DNA of 64,000 nucleotides from Petrolisthes cinctipes (taxonomy: Eukaryota > Arthropoda > Malacostraca > Decapoda > Porcellanidae): assembly GCA_033782935.1 (NCBI GenBank), contig JAWQEG010000491.1:310001-374000 (forward strand). Reading direction: 5' to 3'. Within the stretch, counting starts at the first letter, position 1, and each line of letters begins with the position of its first letter. Shown here in pieces: positions 53,730 to 63,424 of this stretch. The position numbers were made by a program, and so were the translations under genes. Below the pieces are notes generated by a model, which worked only from the letters and a program-made list of their open reading frames with translations, searched no databases and was not told where the DNA came from.

Positions 53730-54019
53730 AACGATTAAGATGCCACACAAGCACGAACATACGTTTCGAACCGATAGAAGTTTGACTCCCTGTTTGACAT
53801 GTATAATTAATTGTTTTTTAAGGCTACGCAATCATATTTTGGCTGTGTGAATGACATTTATGTATATAATTATTGCAATATACTATCCCCATAATTTATA
53901 ATGAACCAGCACACGAAAGAATATTACCAGAGGATTCATGAAATTACTAACTAAACAACACACTTCAAATCAGCAAGTGAACTCAGAGGTTTATTCGGCG
54001 CACACGAGCGTTTGTCTAT

Positions 54020-54022
<3 letters not shown>

Positions 54023-54084
<62 letters not shown>
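54023..54084. repeat. (GA)n microsatellite
   Basis: About 31 GA units in the loop of the inverted repeat. The rest of the 1.36-kb loop (53730-55090) has no recognised gene. Confidence 0.95.
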
Positions 54085-54088
<4 letters not shown>

Positions 54089-55090
54089 CATCAGACAATA
54101 TCTGTTCACCTATGTGGCCGTCTAAGCACAGTGGCTAAAAATAATGATGGTTCCACCGCAACATAGTGACCAATAATGTAAGGATGACCAAACACAATTT
54201 AAAACATATACAATATAGAGCTATAACAAACAACAATTTACTACACATTTATCAATAACATTGTATACGTTTTCAATATTATCTTACAATAATTCCATCT
54301 TTTCATAAGGAGAGGAGACACACTGCTGGTGTTTCGGGGTCACACACGCAATATTCTTCATGTTCATTTTCATGTTAATCTCACCTTACTTTTGTTAATG
54401 TTAATCAGCCAAATCATGGATACATAGGGGACTCTAATTACTGCATATTGATATAAAAATTAAATTTCACTGCATGCCATTGTCATACAAATACGGTGTT
54501 ATCTCATTATCAAACGCTCGGCCTATACAACAATGTCGATTGTATTTAATGTGAAGTAATAAATAACATCTGAAAAGCAACGCCATTTTAATCAGATCAC
54601 ACACGGCAGAATGACTGAAAGAATGAACAATGAGTTTGAGGAAAATACTGAGCTTCAGGACGAGTCACTATCATCAAAATGAACTTTCAGAAAAAAAAAA
54701 AAAAAAAATCGTTCTAGATAATTATACAAAATACATAAGATTAATCACATTAAGGAAACAATTTCTGAGGAAGAATCTTGATGTTACAGTAGGCTACACA
54801 CACACACACACACTGAATACCTGTGTGTTCACTGGGTGGTATGGAAGTGCTTCGTTTTAATTGTAATTCTTGAAAGCTTATTAGTATATTCTTTTGTGTC
54901 CCTCTTTCATGCAAATATTTGAGGAATTAAAATGCAGTAAAGAAATATATTGATGTTTGCAGCCAAACTACTATTGTATAGTATAACCACAGAAAGAGTT
55001 GTATATAAGGTTAACATGACACAGTGAGTCAGACCCCTTTTCAATTTTTCGAAGCATTTCTGTTGGTGCGGGTCTGACCTTGTGATAGTT

Positions 55091-55174
55091 TCAGTGGGCT
55101 GTCGTCCAGAAAGGATCCAAACCAAATCGCCGCCCCAAACTCAGGTGGGCTAGAGATTGTGGTGCGCGAATGTA
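55091..55174 (-). repeat. Right arm of the inverted repeat
   Basis: The reverse-complement partner of 53646-53729. Together they could form a 1.5-kb foldback element. Confidence 0.85.
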
Positions 55175-55261
55175 CCTGTACATCGGTGTTGTAACACAGT
55201 CACACGTCTTAGTGAACACCAGGTGAGGTAGAAGCTGTGACACGAACAATATTGCCTTGAC

Positions 55262-55675
55262 TCACCTATACACACACTCAGTCATCTAGGAACACACACA
55301 CACACTCAGTCATCTAGGAACACACACACGTACACACACACACACTCAGTCATCTAGGAACACACACACACACACACACACTCAGTCATCTAGGAACACA
55401 CACACATACACTCAGTCATCTAGGAACACACACACATACTGTCATCTAGGAACACACACACACACACTCAGTCATCTAGGAACACACACACACATACACT
55501 CTCATTCATCTAGAAACACACACATACATACAGTCATCTAGGAACACACACATACATACAGTCATCTAGAAACATACACATACATACAGTCATCTAGGAA
55601 CACACACACACTCAGTCATCTAGGAACACACACACACACACACAGTCATCTAGGAACACATACACACACACATTA
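55262..55675. repeat. (CA)n/TCAGTCATCTAGGAA minisatellite
   Basis: About 13 units of roughly 25-40 bp, each a variable CA tract joined to the constant CTCAGTCATCTAGGAA block. Length variation is in the CA part. Confidence 0.9.
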
Positions 55676-55853
55676 GTCTGGTGTTTACAGTTGAGTGCCG
55701 TGGAAAGCAATACAGGGAAGCCGATTAAACTTGGACCAATTTATCAACTTTTATTATTACCAGCCACTGAATTCCAGAGGTCAACCTTCCAACATGATAT
55801 TATTATTATTATTATTATTATTAGGGTGAAAATAATCAGTGGCAGCTCATTAA

Positions 55854-56030
55854 GGGGACAGTACAGTATACAATACTTTGTAACATTGTAGCACCTTGAA
55901 TTCCTCCGTAGTATGCCAGAAAACAGCAGCACCAAAAATAAACAATAATAATGATGATGGTCTGTTGTTACTTGGAATAGTTTGGAGGAATAATTAGTTG
56001 ATCCAGAATTACCAATACTTTACTATCACC
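55854..56030 (+). mobile_element. TTAA-MITE copy F
   Basis: Between TTAA (55850-55853) and TTAA (56031-56034), with GGGGACAGTACAG and TACTATCACC ends. The centre has an (AATA)-rich expansion. Confidence 0.8.
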
Positions 56031-56095
56031 TTAATTCAACGTTAAATAATATTTTGACCCGTTGAAATACTTGATACTAAAAGTAATGTGACAAA

Positions 56096-56122
56096 ATAAT
56101 ATTATTATTATTATTATTGTTG

Positions 56123-56187
<65 letters not shown>
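56096..56187. repeat. (TTA)n microsatellite before the Penelope-like element
   Basis: About 30 TTA units with a TTG interruption. It is open in every frame and adds an artificial poly-Leu start to the following ORF. Confidence 0.95.
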
Positions 56188-58369
56188 TGGGAAGGAAACC
56201 CTCTTTAATACAGGTTTTGTTGAAGATAACTGCGAGCTCTGCGCTGTTTGTAGCAAAAAGAAGAAAGATTGTTCTTACATCAATCTGACAGACTATCAAC
56301 CTACCCCTGAAGAAGATGAGATTCTCCAACTTGGGCTTAATTGCCATGTTGTCGAGAAACCCAAGGAAATGGATAAGAGGATTGAGATCGAATCACTACT
56401 TGATTCCATCTTTTTACTTGATAACCAGGGAACTGTCACCACCACGGAGGAACTACAACCCCTTCTGCTCGCTGAGGCCCTGCAGGATCGTGGCAACTAC
56501 CGTAGCCACATTCTCACCCCAAGACTGAGACGTGCTGCTAGAGAGCTTCGACAGAGAGAAGGAATAGTCATCCGGAGGGCTGACAAGACTGCTGCCTTTG
56601 TCCTCATCAGCCAAGAAGAATACCTCACCAAATTGGACAATATACTCCACGACACCCAGAAATTTCAACGAGTGACTAGAAACCCGATAGAAGACATTAA
56701 GAGGGAGGTGAACACCATTATTAGCACTATCAATGCTGTCAGAGGTGCTACTCATGTACCTAAGATTAGTGGTGACTTTGATGCTGGCTATATCTATGGC
56801 AATGTCAAAACCCACAAACCTGATAACCCTCTTAGACCCATTATCAGCCAATGCCCAACTCCGACATACAAACTGGCGAAGACCTTAAATCGTATCCTGA
56901 CCCGTTTTGTCCCAGACCAGTACTGCCTGAAATCATCAACAGACTTTCTACAATCAATCACTACTGCTCCTCCTGCAGGTGTAGTGGCTTCGTTGGATGT
57001 GGAGAGTCTCTTCACTAATGTTCCCGTGGATGAGACCATCAACCTACTGCTGGACCACATCTACAGGAGTGAGAACACCCTACAGCTGGATATACCTGAG
57101 AACCCACTACGTAGACTTCTCCAGGTGTGTACCAAGGAGGCCCCATTCCGTGACCAGCGAGGCAACCTGTGGAAACAGATTGATGGTGTTGCCATGGGGT
57201 CCCCACTCGGGGTCCTCTTTGCCAACACATACATGGGGTTTGTTGAGCAGAGAGTGTTCCAGCGTATTCCACACCCTATAGCCTACCACCGTTATATTGA
57301 TGACACCTTTGTGGTTGCTGAGACACAAGTCTTACTAGACTCAGTCAGACATACCTTTGAAGAATGTTCAGTTCTCAGGTTTACCTGTGAACTTTCCCGT
57401 GAGAACACAATACCTTTTCTTGATGTGAAGGTCACACAGACTCAGGATCGATTTTCTACTACAGTCTACCGTAAACCTACCAACATTGGCCTCTGTCTGA
57501 ATGGTGATAGTGAATGCCCAACAAGGTTTAAGTCTACAGTGGTGACTGCATACGTCAAACGGGCCCTTACGCACTGTTCAACGTGGAATACTGTTCACCA
57601 AGAACTCGATTTCGTGGCCCAACAGCTGGTGGATAATGGCTACTCTAATAAAGATATCCAACGTTTGACCAGACGCACCATGGACCAGTGGTACACCCAG
57701 GAGGACAGACCTGATGATGGTAGAAAGAAAATAAAGTTATTTTACAGAAATTTTATGCATAAGAATTATCAACAAGATGAAGCTGCTCTTCGGAACATAA
57801 TTAATAACCATGTTGCAGTAACGAACCCTGAGTCTGTGATTGATCTAATCATCTATTACAAGAACAAGAAGACGTCCCAGTTGCTGATGAAAAACTCTCC
57901 TCGGACTGACGGTGACCCTTTGAAGAGGCATGGGGTGGTCTACCAAATTATATGCCCAGCGAATGGATGCAGCCATTCTTACGTTGGTATGACCACTACT
58001 CGTCTTTCGAAGAGGTTATCTGTTCACCTGAAGGAGGGTAACTTCTACCAGCACTATGTGAGCGCCCATGGTAACCTACTGAGACCGCAACTACTACAAT
58101 GCACATCAATTATTGATACTGACGATGACAGTCGTCGACTAAGGTTGAGAGAAGCTCTACATATTTTGAAATTAAAACCTTCTCTCAACGTTACTCAAGA
58201 GACTCTTTTACTACCTACTAACATCAGGCGAAACCGACCCACACCCACTCAAGACCCGGTAGCTGTAGGTATCCCTGTAAGACCACCAGAAAACCCAGCT
58301 AACCCAGACCCAGATCTCCCAATCAGGCGCTCCGCCAGGCTACAACAACGTGGGTCAAGCCAGAGGTGA
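56188..58369 (+). CDS. Penelope-like RT with GIY-YIG endonuclease
   Basis: About 727 codons after the poly-Leu artefact, no internal stop. It copies element RNA at a nicked target. The N-terminal region (CELCAVCSKKKKDC, then ADKTAAFVLISQEEY) precedes the RT: GNVKTHKPDNPLRPI, VASLDVESLFTNVP, DGVAMGSPLGVLFANTYMG and the catalytic YIDD (HRYIDDTFVV). The RT is followed by ENTIPFLDVKV. The C-terminal endonuclease shows YQIICPANGCSHSYVGMTT with the paired tyrosines and the glycine of the GIY-YIG fold. A short Pro/Arg-rich tail ends the protein. The first in-frame Met is well inside, so the true 5' end is missing or lies upstream of the microsatellite. The copy otherwise looks intact. Confidence 0.9.
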
Positions 58370-58380
58370 CACTGGATCAA

Positions 58381-58580
58381 GCGGGACTGCTAACAGCCAA
58401 TCAGGGCGCAGTATTATTATTGTTGTTATTATTATTATTGTAATCATTATTATTGTTATTATTATTATTATTGCTGTTGTTGTAACTATTAGTATTATTA
58501 TTATTATTATTATTATTATCAGGGCGCAGTACGCACATAATCCAGCGGGACTGCTAACAGCCAATCAGGGCGCAGTATGC
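58381..58580. repeat. Repeated CCAATCAGGGCGCAGTA blocks with (ATT)n
   Basis: The block GCGGGACTGCTAACAGCC plus AATCAGGGCGCAGTA occurs at 58380-58413 and 58543-58577, and a third partial copy (CAGGGCGCAGTACGC) lies at 58520. An ATT-rich microsatellite lies between them. Confidence 0.85.
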
Positions 58581-58613
58581 ACAGCAGTACATTTACTCAG
58601 GGACTATAAATAT
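58557..58613 (+). promoter_or_regulatory. Promoter-like CCAAT and TATA sequences of the Penelope-like element
   Basis: AGCCAATCAGG (about 58557-58567) is followed about 35-40 bp later by TATAAATA (about 58604-58611). This arrangement fits an RNA polymerase II promoter. In tandemly arranged Penelope-like copies such a 3' segment drives the next copy. Confidence 0.55.
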
Positions 58614-58631
58614 ATCTGTTACCTGTAAGAC

Positions 58632-58680
58632 ACTCATTCCTTTGAGAATGGCTTTTAGAGAAAGCCGAAACGTCAGGCCA
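58632..58680 (+). ncRNA. Hammerhead-ribozyme-like motif
   Basis: A hairpin GGCTTT/AAAGCC (58650-58666) is followed directly by GAAAC and GTC. It is preceded by TTGAGAA in the place of the conserved CTGANGA. Relative to the consensus, positions equivalent to C3 and G8 are T and A, which could still pair. Penelope-like elements are known to carry hammerhead ribozymes in this part. Activity cannot be judged from sequence alone. Confidence 0.45.
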
Positions 58681-58804
58681 ATAAACTCTCTTGGTAATTT
58701 GCTTTTCCATCTCCCCAGCAATATTAAGAAAATTATTCGTAAATTAGAAAAGATTTGCTACAAAATAAACAGCGCAGAGCTCGCAGTTATCTTCAACAAA
58801 ACCT

Positions 58805-58807
<3 letters not shown>

Positions 58808-58844
<37 letters not shown>

Positions 58845-58846
58845 GA
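58808..58846. repeat. (ATT)n microsatellite at the Penelope-like 3' edge
   Basis: About 13 ATT units directly after the inverted 5' fragment, mirroring the (TTA)n at the other edge. Confidence 0.95.
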
Positions 58847-59117
58847 GATAAATGGGTAGAGTCAGAATTGTATTGACTGACTGAATATAAAAGAGTGTTA
58901 TATTATATTAAAAAAGGCTGCTTCAGATGTTCATGATTGTCTCGGTGTCAACCAGAAAAAGACGATACAAATTAATCTAAAAGTTGGAAACTGGTTGGCC
59001 GAGGTAAGGAACTTTTGGGCGGTAGTGTATATACATAAATGGTAGGCATGGATATTTAACAATATATTAGGGCTTTGTCGTAGATATTATCGTAATTTAT
59101 TATGTAATTTGTATTTT
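58847..59117. other. No gene recognised
   Basis: AT-rich spacer with no frame or repeat of note. Confidence 0.4.
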
Positions 59118-59121
59118 TTGG

Positions 59122-59192
59122 AGGGGGTGGCAGAGTGGATACGGCGACGGACTGCCAATGTTATGGACCCAGGTTGGAGTCCACGAGAAGCG
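59122..59192 (+). other. tRNA-like SINE head
   Basis: GGTGGCAGAGTGGATACGGC gives an A-box-like sequence and AGGTTGGAGTCC a near-consensus B box, about 50 bp apart. A (GTTT)n-like run follows. It probably belongs to a SINE whose body runs on to about 59280. The acceptor stem does not pair well, so it is not a tRNA gene. Confidence 0.5.
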
Positions 59193-59649
59193 GTTTGTTT
59201 GTTTTGTTTTTTTCTGAGGTGATCTGATGGTTGTTGCTGTCCGTCAAGTATCCTGGCTACGCCGACACGTCAACAAAATATCCCTTACATCGTCGTCAAC
59301 TCATAACATAGAACCATATTTCTAGATGCTGTGAGTGACGATGTGAGTGACCTGATAGTGACGTGTATAAATAAGGTGTGGTCATCTAGTGGGACACAAG
59401 AGAAGCTACCAACACCATGAAGCTCCACTGTCTCATCTAGTGTAACACTCGATAATCTCGGGGCCTCACAAGAGTCACGGGCTACTGACACCATACAGTG
59501 CCGAGGTTCACGTATTAAAAAAAAAAAAAAATCAATAGAATTATTCATTTTATTGTCAAATAATTAGTATCAAAGGTCCTGTGTGTTGCTAGTAAAGAAA
59601 ATCTGACTTAATAATAATCAGGATTAAGGGAAGCAGACAGCAGCTGTAG

Positions 59650-59849
59650 TGTTGATTCCTACCGGCCGTTAGAGGCGCCACCGTCCCAGCCAGCCAGATT
59701 GGCAACAGGAAAATAACATTGAGTGGTGTGTCGTTCTCCAGTACTAGAATCCTTGGTCATGTTGGTCTTACCTCACACATTGAAGCTCCACACTTGGCAG
59801 TGTCAAGGTGTGGTTACTCACATTCTCCTTATATTCTTCTACGTATAAT
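59650..59849 (+). other. Possible non-coding first exon of a host gene
   Basis: A relatively GC-rich patch near 59660-59700 is followed by a stretch ending at a strong donor context (AAT|GTAAGTAC, intron from 59850). The start is a guess. If real, an 807-bp intron leads to the acceptor TTTTTGTTACAG at 60656. Confidence 0.3.
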
Positions 59850-60099
59850 GTAAGTACTTTGAGTTTTAATTAGAGATTGCTGCTCCGGTGTACTTGTAGA
59901 TTATTTAACTTGTGTTTTATACTTTGGGGTCCTTATGGTTTTGGGTATAATGTTATTGGAACAGAAACTCATTTAGGCTACATGTATTACACAGTGACCA
60001 ATTCCGGTGATGGTATACAGGCCTGGTTGGTACTTTAGTTACAAGTAGAGATGAAGGTTGTTTTAGGTTTGGTGTTTACATTGTGTTGAGAGGTTGATT

Positions 60100-60300
60100 A
60101 AAGTTATCGATATTATGGAACACATTGATTGATTGATATTAGGCCCAGCATCAGCGAGGTTATATAGCGCCAGGAGAAGGTGATAGAGAGGTGAGACAGC
60201 AAGCAAGAAGGAAATAGAAAGATAAGATGGACCGTTGAAGAACTGAAAGTAAGTGGCTGGGGCCGAAGGGGCGCCAAAACCCTTAAAGTATTGTCCACAT
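60100..60300. repeat. Dispersed-repeat-like block
   Basis: It ends with GGCCGAAGGGGCGCCAAAAC, which shares its last 16-18 bases with 7453-7472. The two copies extend little further. The element type is unknown. Confidence 0.45.
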
Positions 60301-60656
60301 CACTACGGCATTATGGAAGAGGTGACTGCTTATGACCTTCCATATTTAAAAAAACACATCTGATTAATGTTTTATACTCTATATATATAATAGTAATGCA
60401 ATTGTTATTCTCACTATTTCTACTAAAGTGCAGCTGACGAGTTTCATAGAAAGAATTTGGCGAGTTATTTTTTTTTTAACTTTACAGTTTTATTTTTTCC
60501 TGAGTGTAAGAATCTCATTGAAATATTATAAACTTAAATCACTAAAATACATTACGGTCATTATATATTTTATTAATATATCAATCTAGGATCATGTAGA
60601 TATTGTAATGTTTGTCATCCATTCAGAAGGGTTTAATATTTATCTTTTTGTTACAG

Positions 60657-62566
60657 ACGTGTACAATGGATGGCGCTGTGTGTTACAATACAAAAGACAA
60701 TACAGTAGTACAGCATTGTCTATCAAGTAGCCTAGTGCAGCCTCAAGATGAGTGTTGGTGGTTGTGGTGGTGTTGTGTCTGTGAACGACAAACCAGTGTT
60801 AATGTCACCAAGGGAGTGTTGGTGGTTGTGGTGGTGTTGTGTCCGTGAACATCAAACCAGTTTTAATGTCACCAAGGGAGTGTTGGTAGTTGTGGTGGTG
60901 TGTCCGTGAACGACAAACGAGTGTTGGTGGTTGTGGTGGTGTTGTGCCCGTGAACGACAAACCAGTGTTAATGTCACCAAGGGAGTGTTGGTGGTTGTGT
61001 TGTGTCCGTGAACGACTAACCAGTGTTAATGTCACCAAGGGAGTGTTGGTGGTTGTGGTGGTGTTGTGTCCGTGAACGACAAACCAGTGTTAATGTCACC
61101 AAGGGAGTATTGGTGGTTGTGGTGGTGTTGTGTCCGTGAACATCAAACCAGTTTTAATGTCACCAAGGGAGTGTTGGTAGTTGTGGTGGTGTGTCCGTGA
61201 ACGACAAACGAGTGTTGGTGGTTGTGGTGGTGTTGTGTCTGTGAACGACAAACCAGTGTTAATGTCACCAAGGGAGTATTGGTGGTTGTGGTGGTGTTGT
61301 GTCCGTGAACATCAAACCAGTTTTAATGTCACCAAGGGAGTGTTGGTAGTTCTGGTGGTGTGTCCGTGAACAACAAACGAGTGTTGGTGGTTGTGGTGGT
61401 GTTGTGTCCGTGAACGACAAACCAGTGTTAATGTCACCAAGGGAGTGTTGGTGGTTGTGGTGGTGTTGTGTCCGTGAACATCAAACCAGTTTTAATGTCA
61501 CCAAGGGAGTGTTGGTAGTTGTGGTGGTGTGTCCGTGAACGACAAACGAGTGTTGGTGGTTGTGGTGGTGTTGTGCCCGTGAACGACAAACCAGTGTTAA
61601 TGTCACCAAGGGAGTGTTGGTGGTTGTGTTGTGTCCGTGAACGACTAACCAGTGTTAATGTCACCAAGGGAGTGTTGGTGGTTGTGGTGGTGTTGTGTCC
61701 GTGAACGACAAACCAGTGTTAATGTCACCAAGGGAGTATTGGTGGTTGTGGTGGTGTTGTGTCCTTGAACATCAAACCAGTTTTAATGTCACCAAGGGAG
61801 TGTTGGTAGTTGTGGTGGTGTGTCCGTGAACGACAAACGAGTGTTGGTGGTTGTGGTGGTGTTGTGTCTGTGAACGACAAACCAGTGTTAATGTCACCAA
61901 GGGAGTATTGGTGGTTGTGGTGGTGTTGTGTCCGTGAACGACAAACCAGTGTTAATGTCACCAAGGGGGTGTTGGTGGTTGTGTTGTGTCCGTGAACGAC
62001 AAACCAGTGTTAATGTCACCAAGGAAGTGTTGGTGGTTGTGGTGGTGTTGTGTTCGTGAACGACAAACCAGTGTTAATGTCACCAAGGGAGTGTTGGTGG
62101 TTGTGGTGGTGTTGTGTCCGTGAACGACAAACCAGTGTTAATGTCACCAAGGAAGTGTTGGTGGTTGTGGTGGTGTTGTGTCCGTGAACGACAAACCAGT
62201 GTTAATGTCACCAAGGGAGTGTTGGTGGTTGTGGTGGTGTTGTGTCCGTGAACGACAAACCAGTGTTAATGTCACGAAGGGAGTGTTGGCGGTTGCGGTG
62301 GTGTTGTGTCCGTGAACGACAAACTAGTGTTGGTGGTCGTGGTGGTGTTGTGTCCGTGAACCACAAACCAGTGTTAATATCACGAAGGGAGTGTTGGCGG
62401 TTGCGGTGGTGTTGTGTCCGTGAACGACAAACCAGTGTTAATGTCACCAAGGGAGTGTTGGTGGTTGTGGTGGTGTTGTGTCCGTGAACGACAGACCAGT
62501 GTTAATGTCACCAAGAGAACATAAGGTTACAGTGGCTTGTCCAGCAAAACTCTTCTTGTCGTTAAG
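60657..62566 (+). CDS. Possible host coding exon expanded by a minisatellite
   Basis: The segment lies between a good acceptor (TATCTTTTTGTTACAG) and a good donor (AAG|GTAAGG). An ATG at 60748 with A at -3 opens a frame MSVGGCGGVVSVNDKPVLMSP that runs straight into a 64-bp tandem array. After the array, the only frame open through to the donor carries the same unit phase and continues REHKVTVACPAKLFLSLR. This suggests that one repeat unit was once ordinary coding sequence. In the present sequence the frame from the ATG stops at 60904-60906, and the first and last unit frames differ by 1703 bp, which is not a multiple of three. An overlapping ATG lies at 60666. The protein is not recognised. 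It could equally be chance splice-like sites around a repeat. Confidence 0.3.
60749..62515. repeat. 64-bp minisatellite with 629-bp higher-order repeat
   Basis: The basic unit is about 64 bp and includes GTGTTGGTGGTTGTGGTGG, TGTTGTGTCCGTGAACGAC, AAACCAGTGTTAATGTCACC and AAGGGA. Shortened variants lacking the GTTAATGTCACCAAGG part recur. A block of units repeats exactly at an offset of 629 bp (for example 60805-61038 and 61434-61667). Open frames on both strands are repeat artefacts. Confidence 0.95.
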
Positions 62567-62602
62567 GTAAGGATTCATACCATGTTGTGTATATTATATT
62601 AA

Positions 62603-62785
62603 GGGATTAGCATTTTATGGGATAGTATATATAGGACACTTGTGGTTCATTGAAGCACTTTGATTCCTCCGAAGTATGCCAGGAATCAGATTCATGCTAA
62701 CGAAAGTAATGGTGGTTTGTTTTTGCTTGGAATAGTTTGAGGGAATAATTTGCTCCATATTTACCAACACTGTAATACTCCCTCA
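62603..62785 (+). mobile_element. TTAA-MITE copy G
   Basis: Between TTAA (62599-62602) and TTAA (62786-62789). It shares TTGATTCCTCCGAAGTATGCC and the TTTGCTCCATATTTACCAAC block with the other copies. Confidence 0.8.
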
Positions 62786-62831
62786 TTAACCTTTTTACTA
62801 TCTTCCATCAGAGGAGTTGCCCTGCGTGTTG

Positions 62832-63070
62832 AACATAAGTATAGATATTATACATCTTGTTATTATTATTATATCATTGTAACACAGGGCCGTAACATAA
62901 GTATAGATATTATGGATCTTGTTATTATTATATCATTGTAACACAGGGCCGTAACATAAGTATAGATATTATGCATCTTGTTATTATTATATCATTGTAA
63001 CACAGGGCCGTAACATAAGCATAGATATTATGCATCTTGTTATTATTATATCATTGTAATACAGGGCCGT
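62832..63070. repeat. 59-bp tandem repeat, four units
   Basis: Units start near 62832, 62894, 62953 and 63012. Each has AACATAAGTATAGATATTAT and ATCATTGTAACACAGGGCCG. The first is 3 bp longer through an extra ATT. Confidence 0.95.
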
Positions 63071-63267
63071 AACTCTAATAGAGTCACAATTGTTACGCTC
63101 TATGAAGAAAATTATGGATATTAATAAATAGTCTCATCATTCGAAAGTAGATTTACAGAAAACTTATACGACATTATACGAATACTTATTATCTTAGGAA
63201 TGTGTTGACAAGTACGACAAATATTCGTTGCTCTTACTCCCATTTAGTTTATTGATATGTAGCTTAA

Positions 63268-63420
63268 GGGAATAGTATACTTTTGGTTCATTAAAGTGTA
63301 TTGATTCCTTAAAAGTATGTCAGGAAACATGACCAGATTGACAAAAATAATGGTGACCTGTTGCTTGAAATAGTTTGGAGGAATAATTTGCTCCATAATT
63401 ACCAACACTGTACTACCTCC
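63268..63420 (+). mobile_element. TTAA-MITE copy H
   Basis: Between TTAA (63264-63267) and TTAA (63421-63424), with GGGAATAGTATAC start and GTACTACCTCC end. It is one of the better preserved copies. Confidence 0.85.
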
Positions 63421-63424
63421 TTAA

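Larger units (their letters stand above)
56188..58810 (+). mobile_element. Penelope-like retroelement
   Basis: It contains an RT plus GIY-YIG endonuclease gene (56188-58369). Its 3' segment has repeated CCAAT-type blocks, a TATA box and a hammerhead-like motif. The last piece (about 58755-58810) is the reverse complement of the 5' end (56207-56260). Both outer edges and two internal places are (ATT)n runs. These features together fit a Penelope-like element with a pseudo-LTR, probably 5'-truncated. Confidence 0.85.

Noticed and set aside
56117..56187. Poly-Leu N-terminus of the Penelope-like ORF
   Set aside because: It is simply a translation of the (TTA)n microsatellite and not part of the protein.
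58355..58628. Ile-rich frames after the Penelope-like ORF
   Set aside because: They translate the internal ATT microsatellite.
59122..59192. Functional tRNA gene
   Set aside because: A and B boxes are present but no paired acceptor stem is formed. It is more likely a SINE head.
60612..62487. Many 60-80-codon frames on both strands
   Set aside because: The 64-bp minisatellite produces identical frames at fixed offsets on both strands. Only the exon hypothesis around 60748 and the array end was kept.
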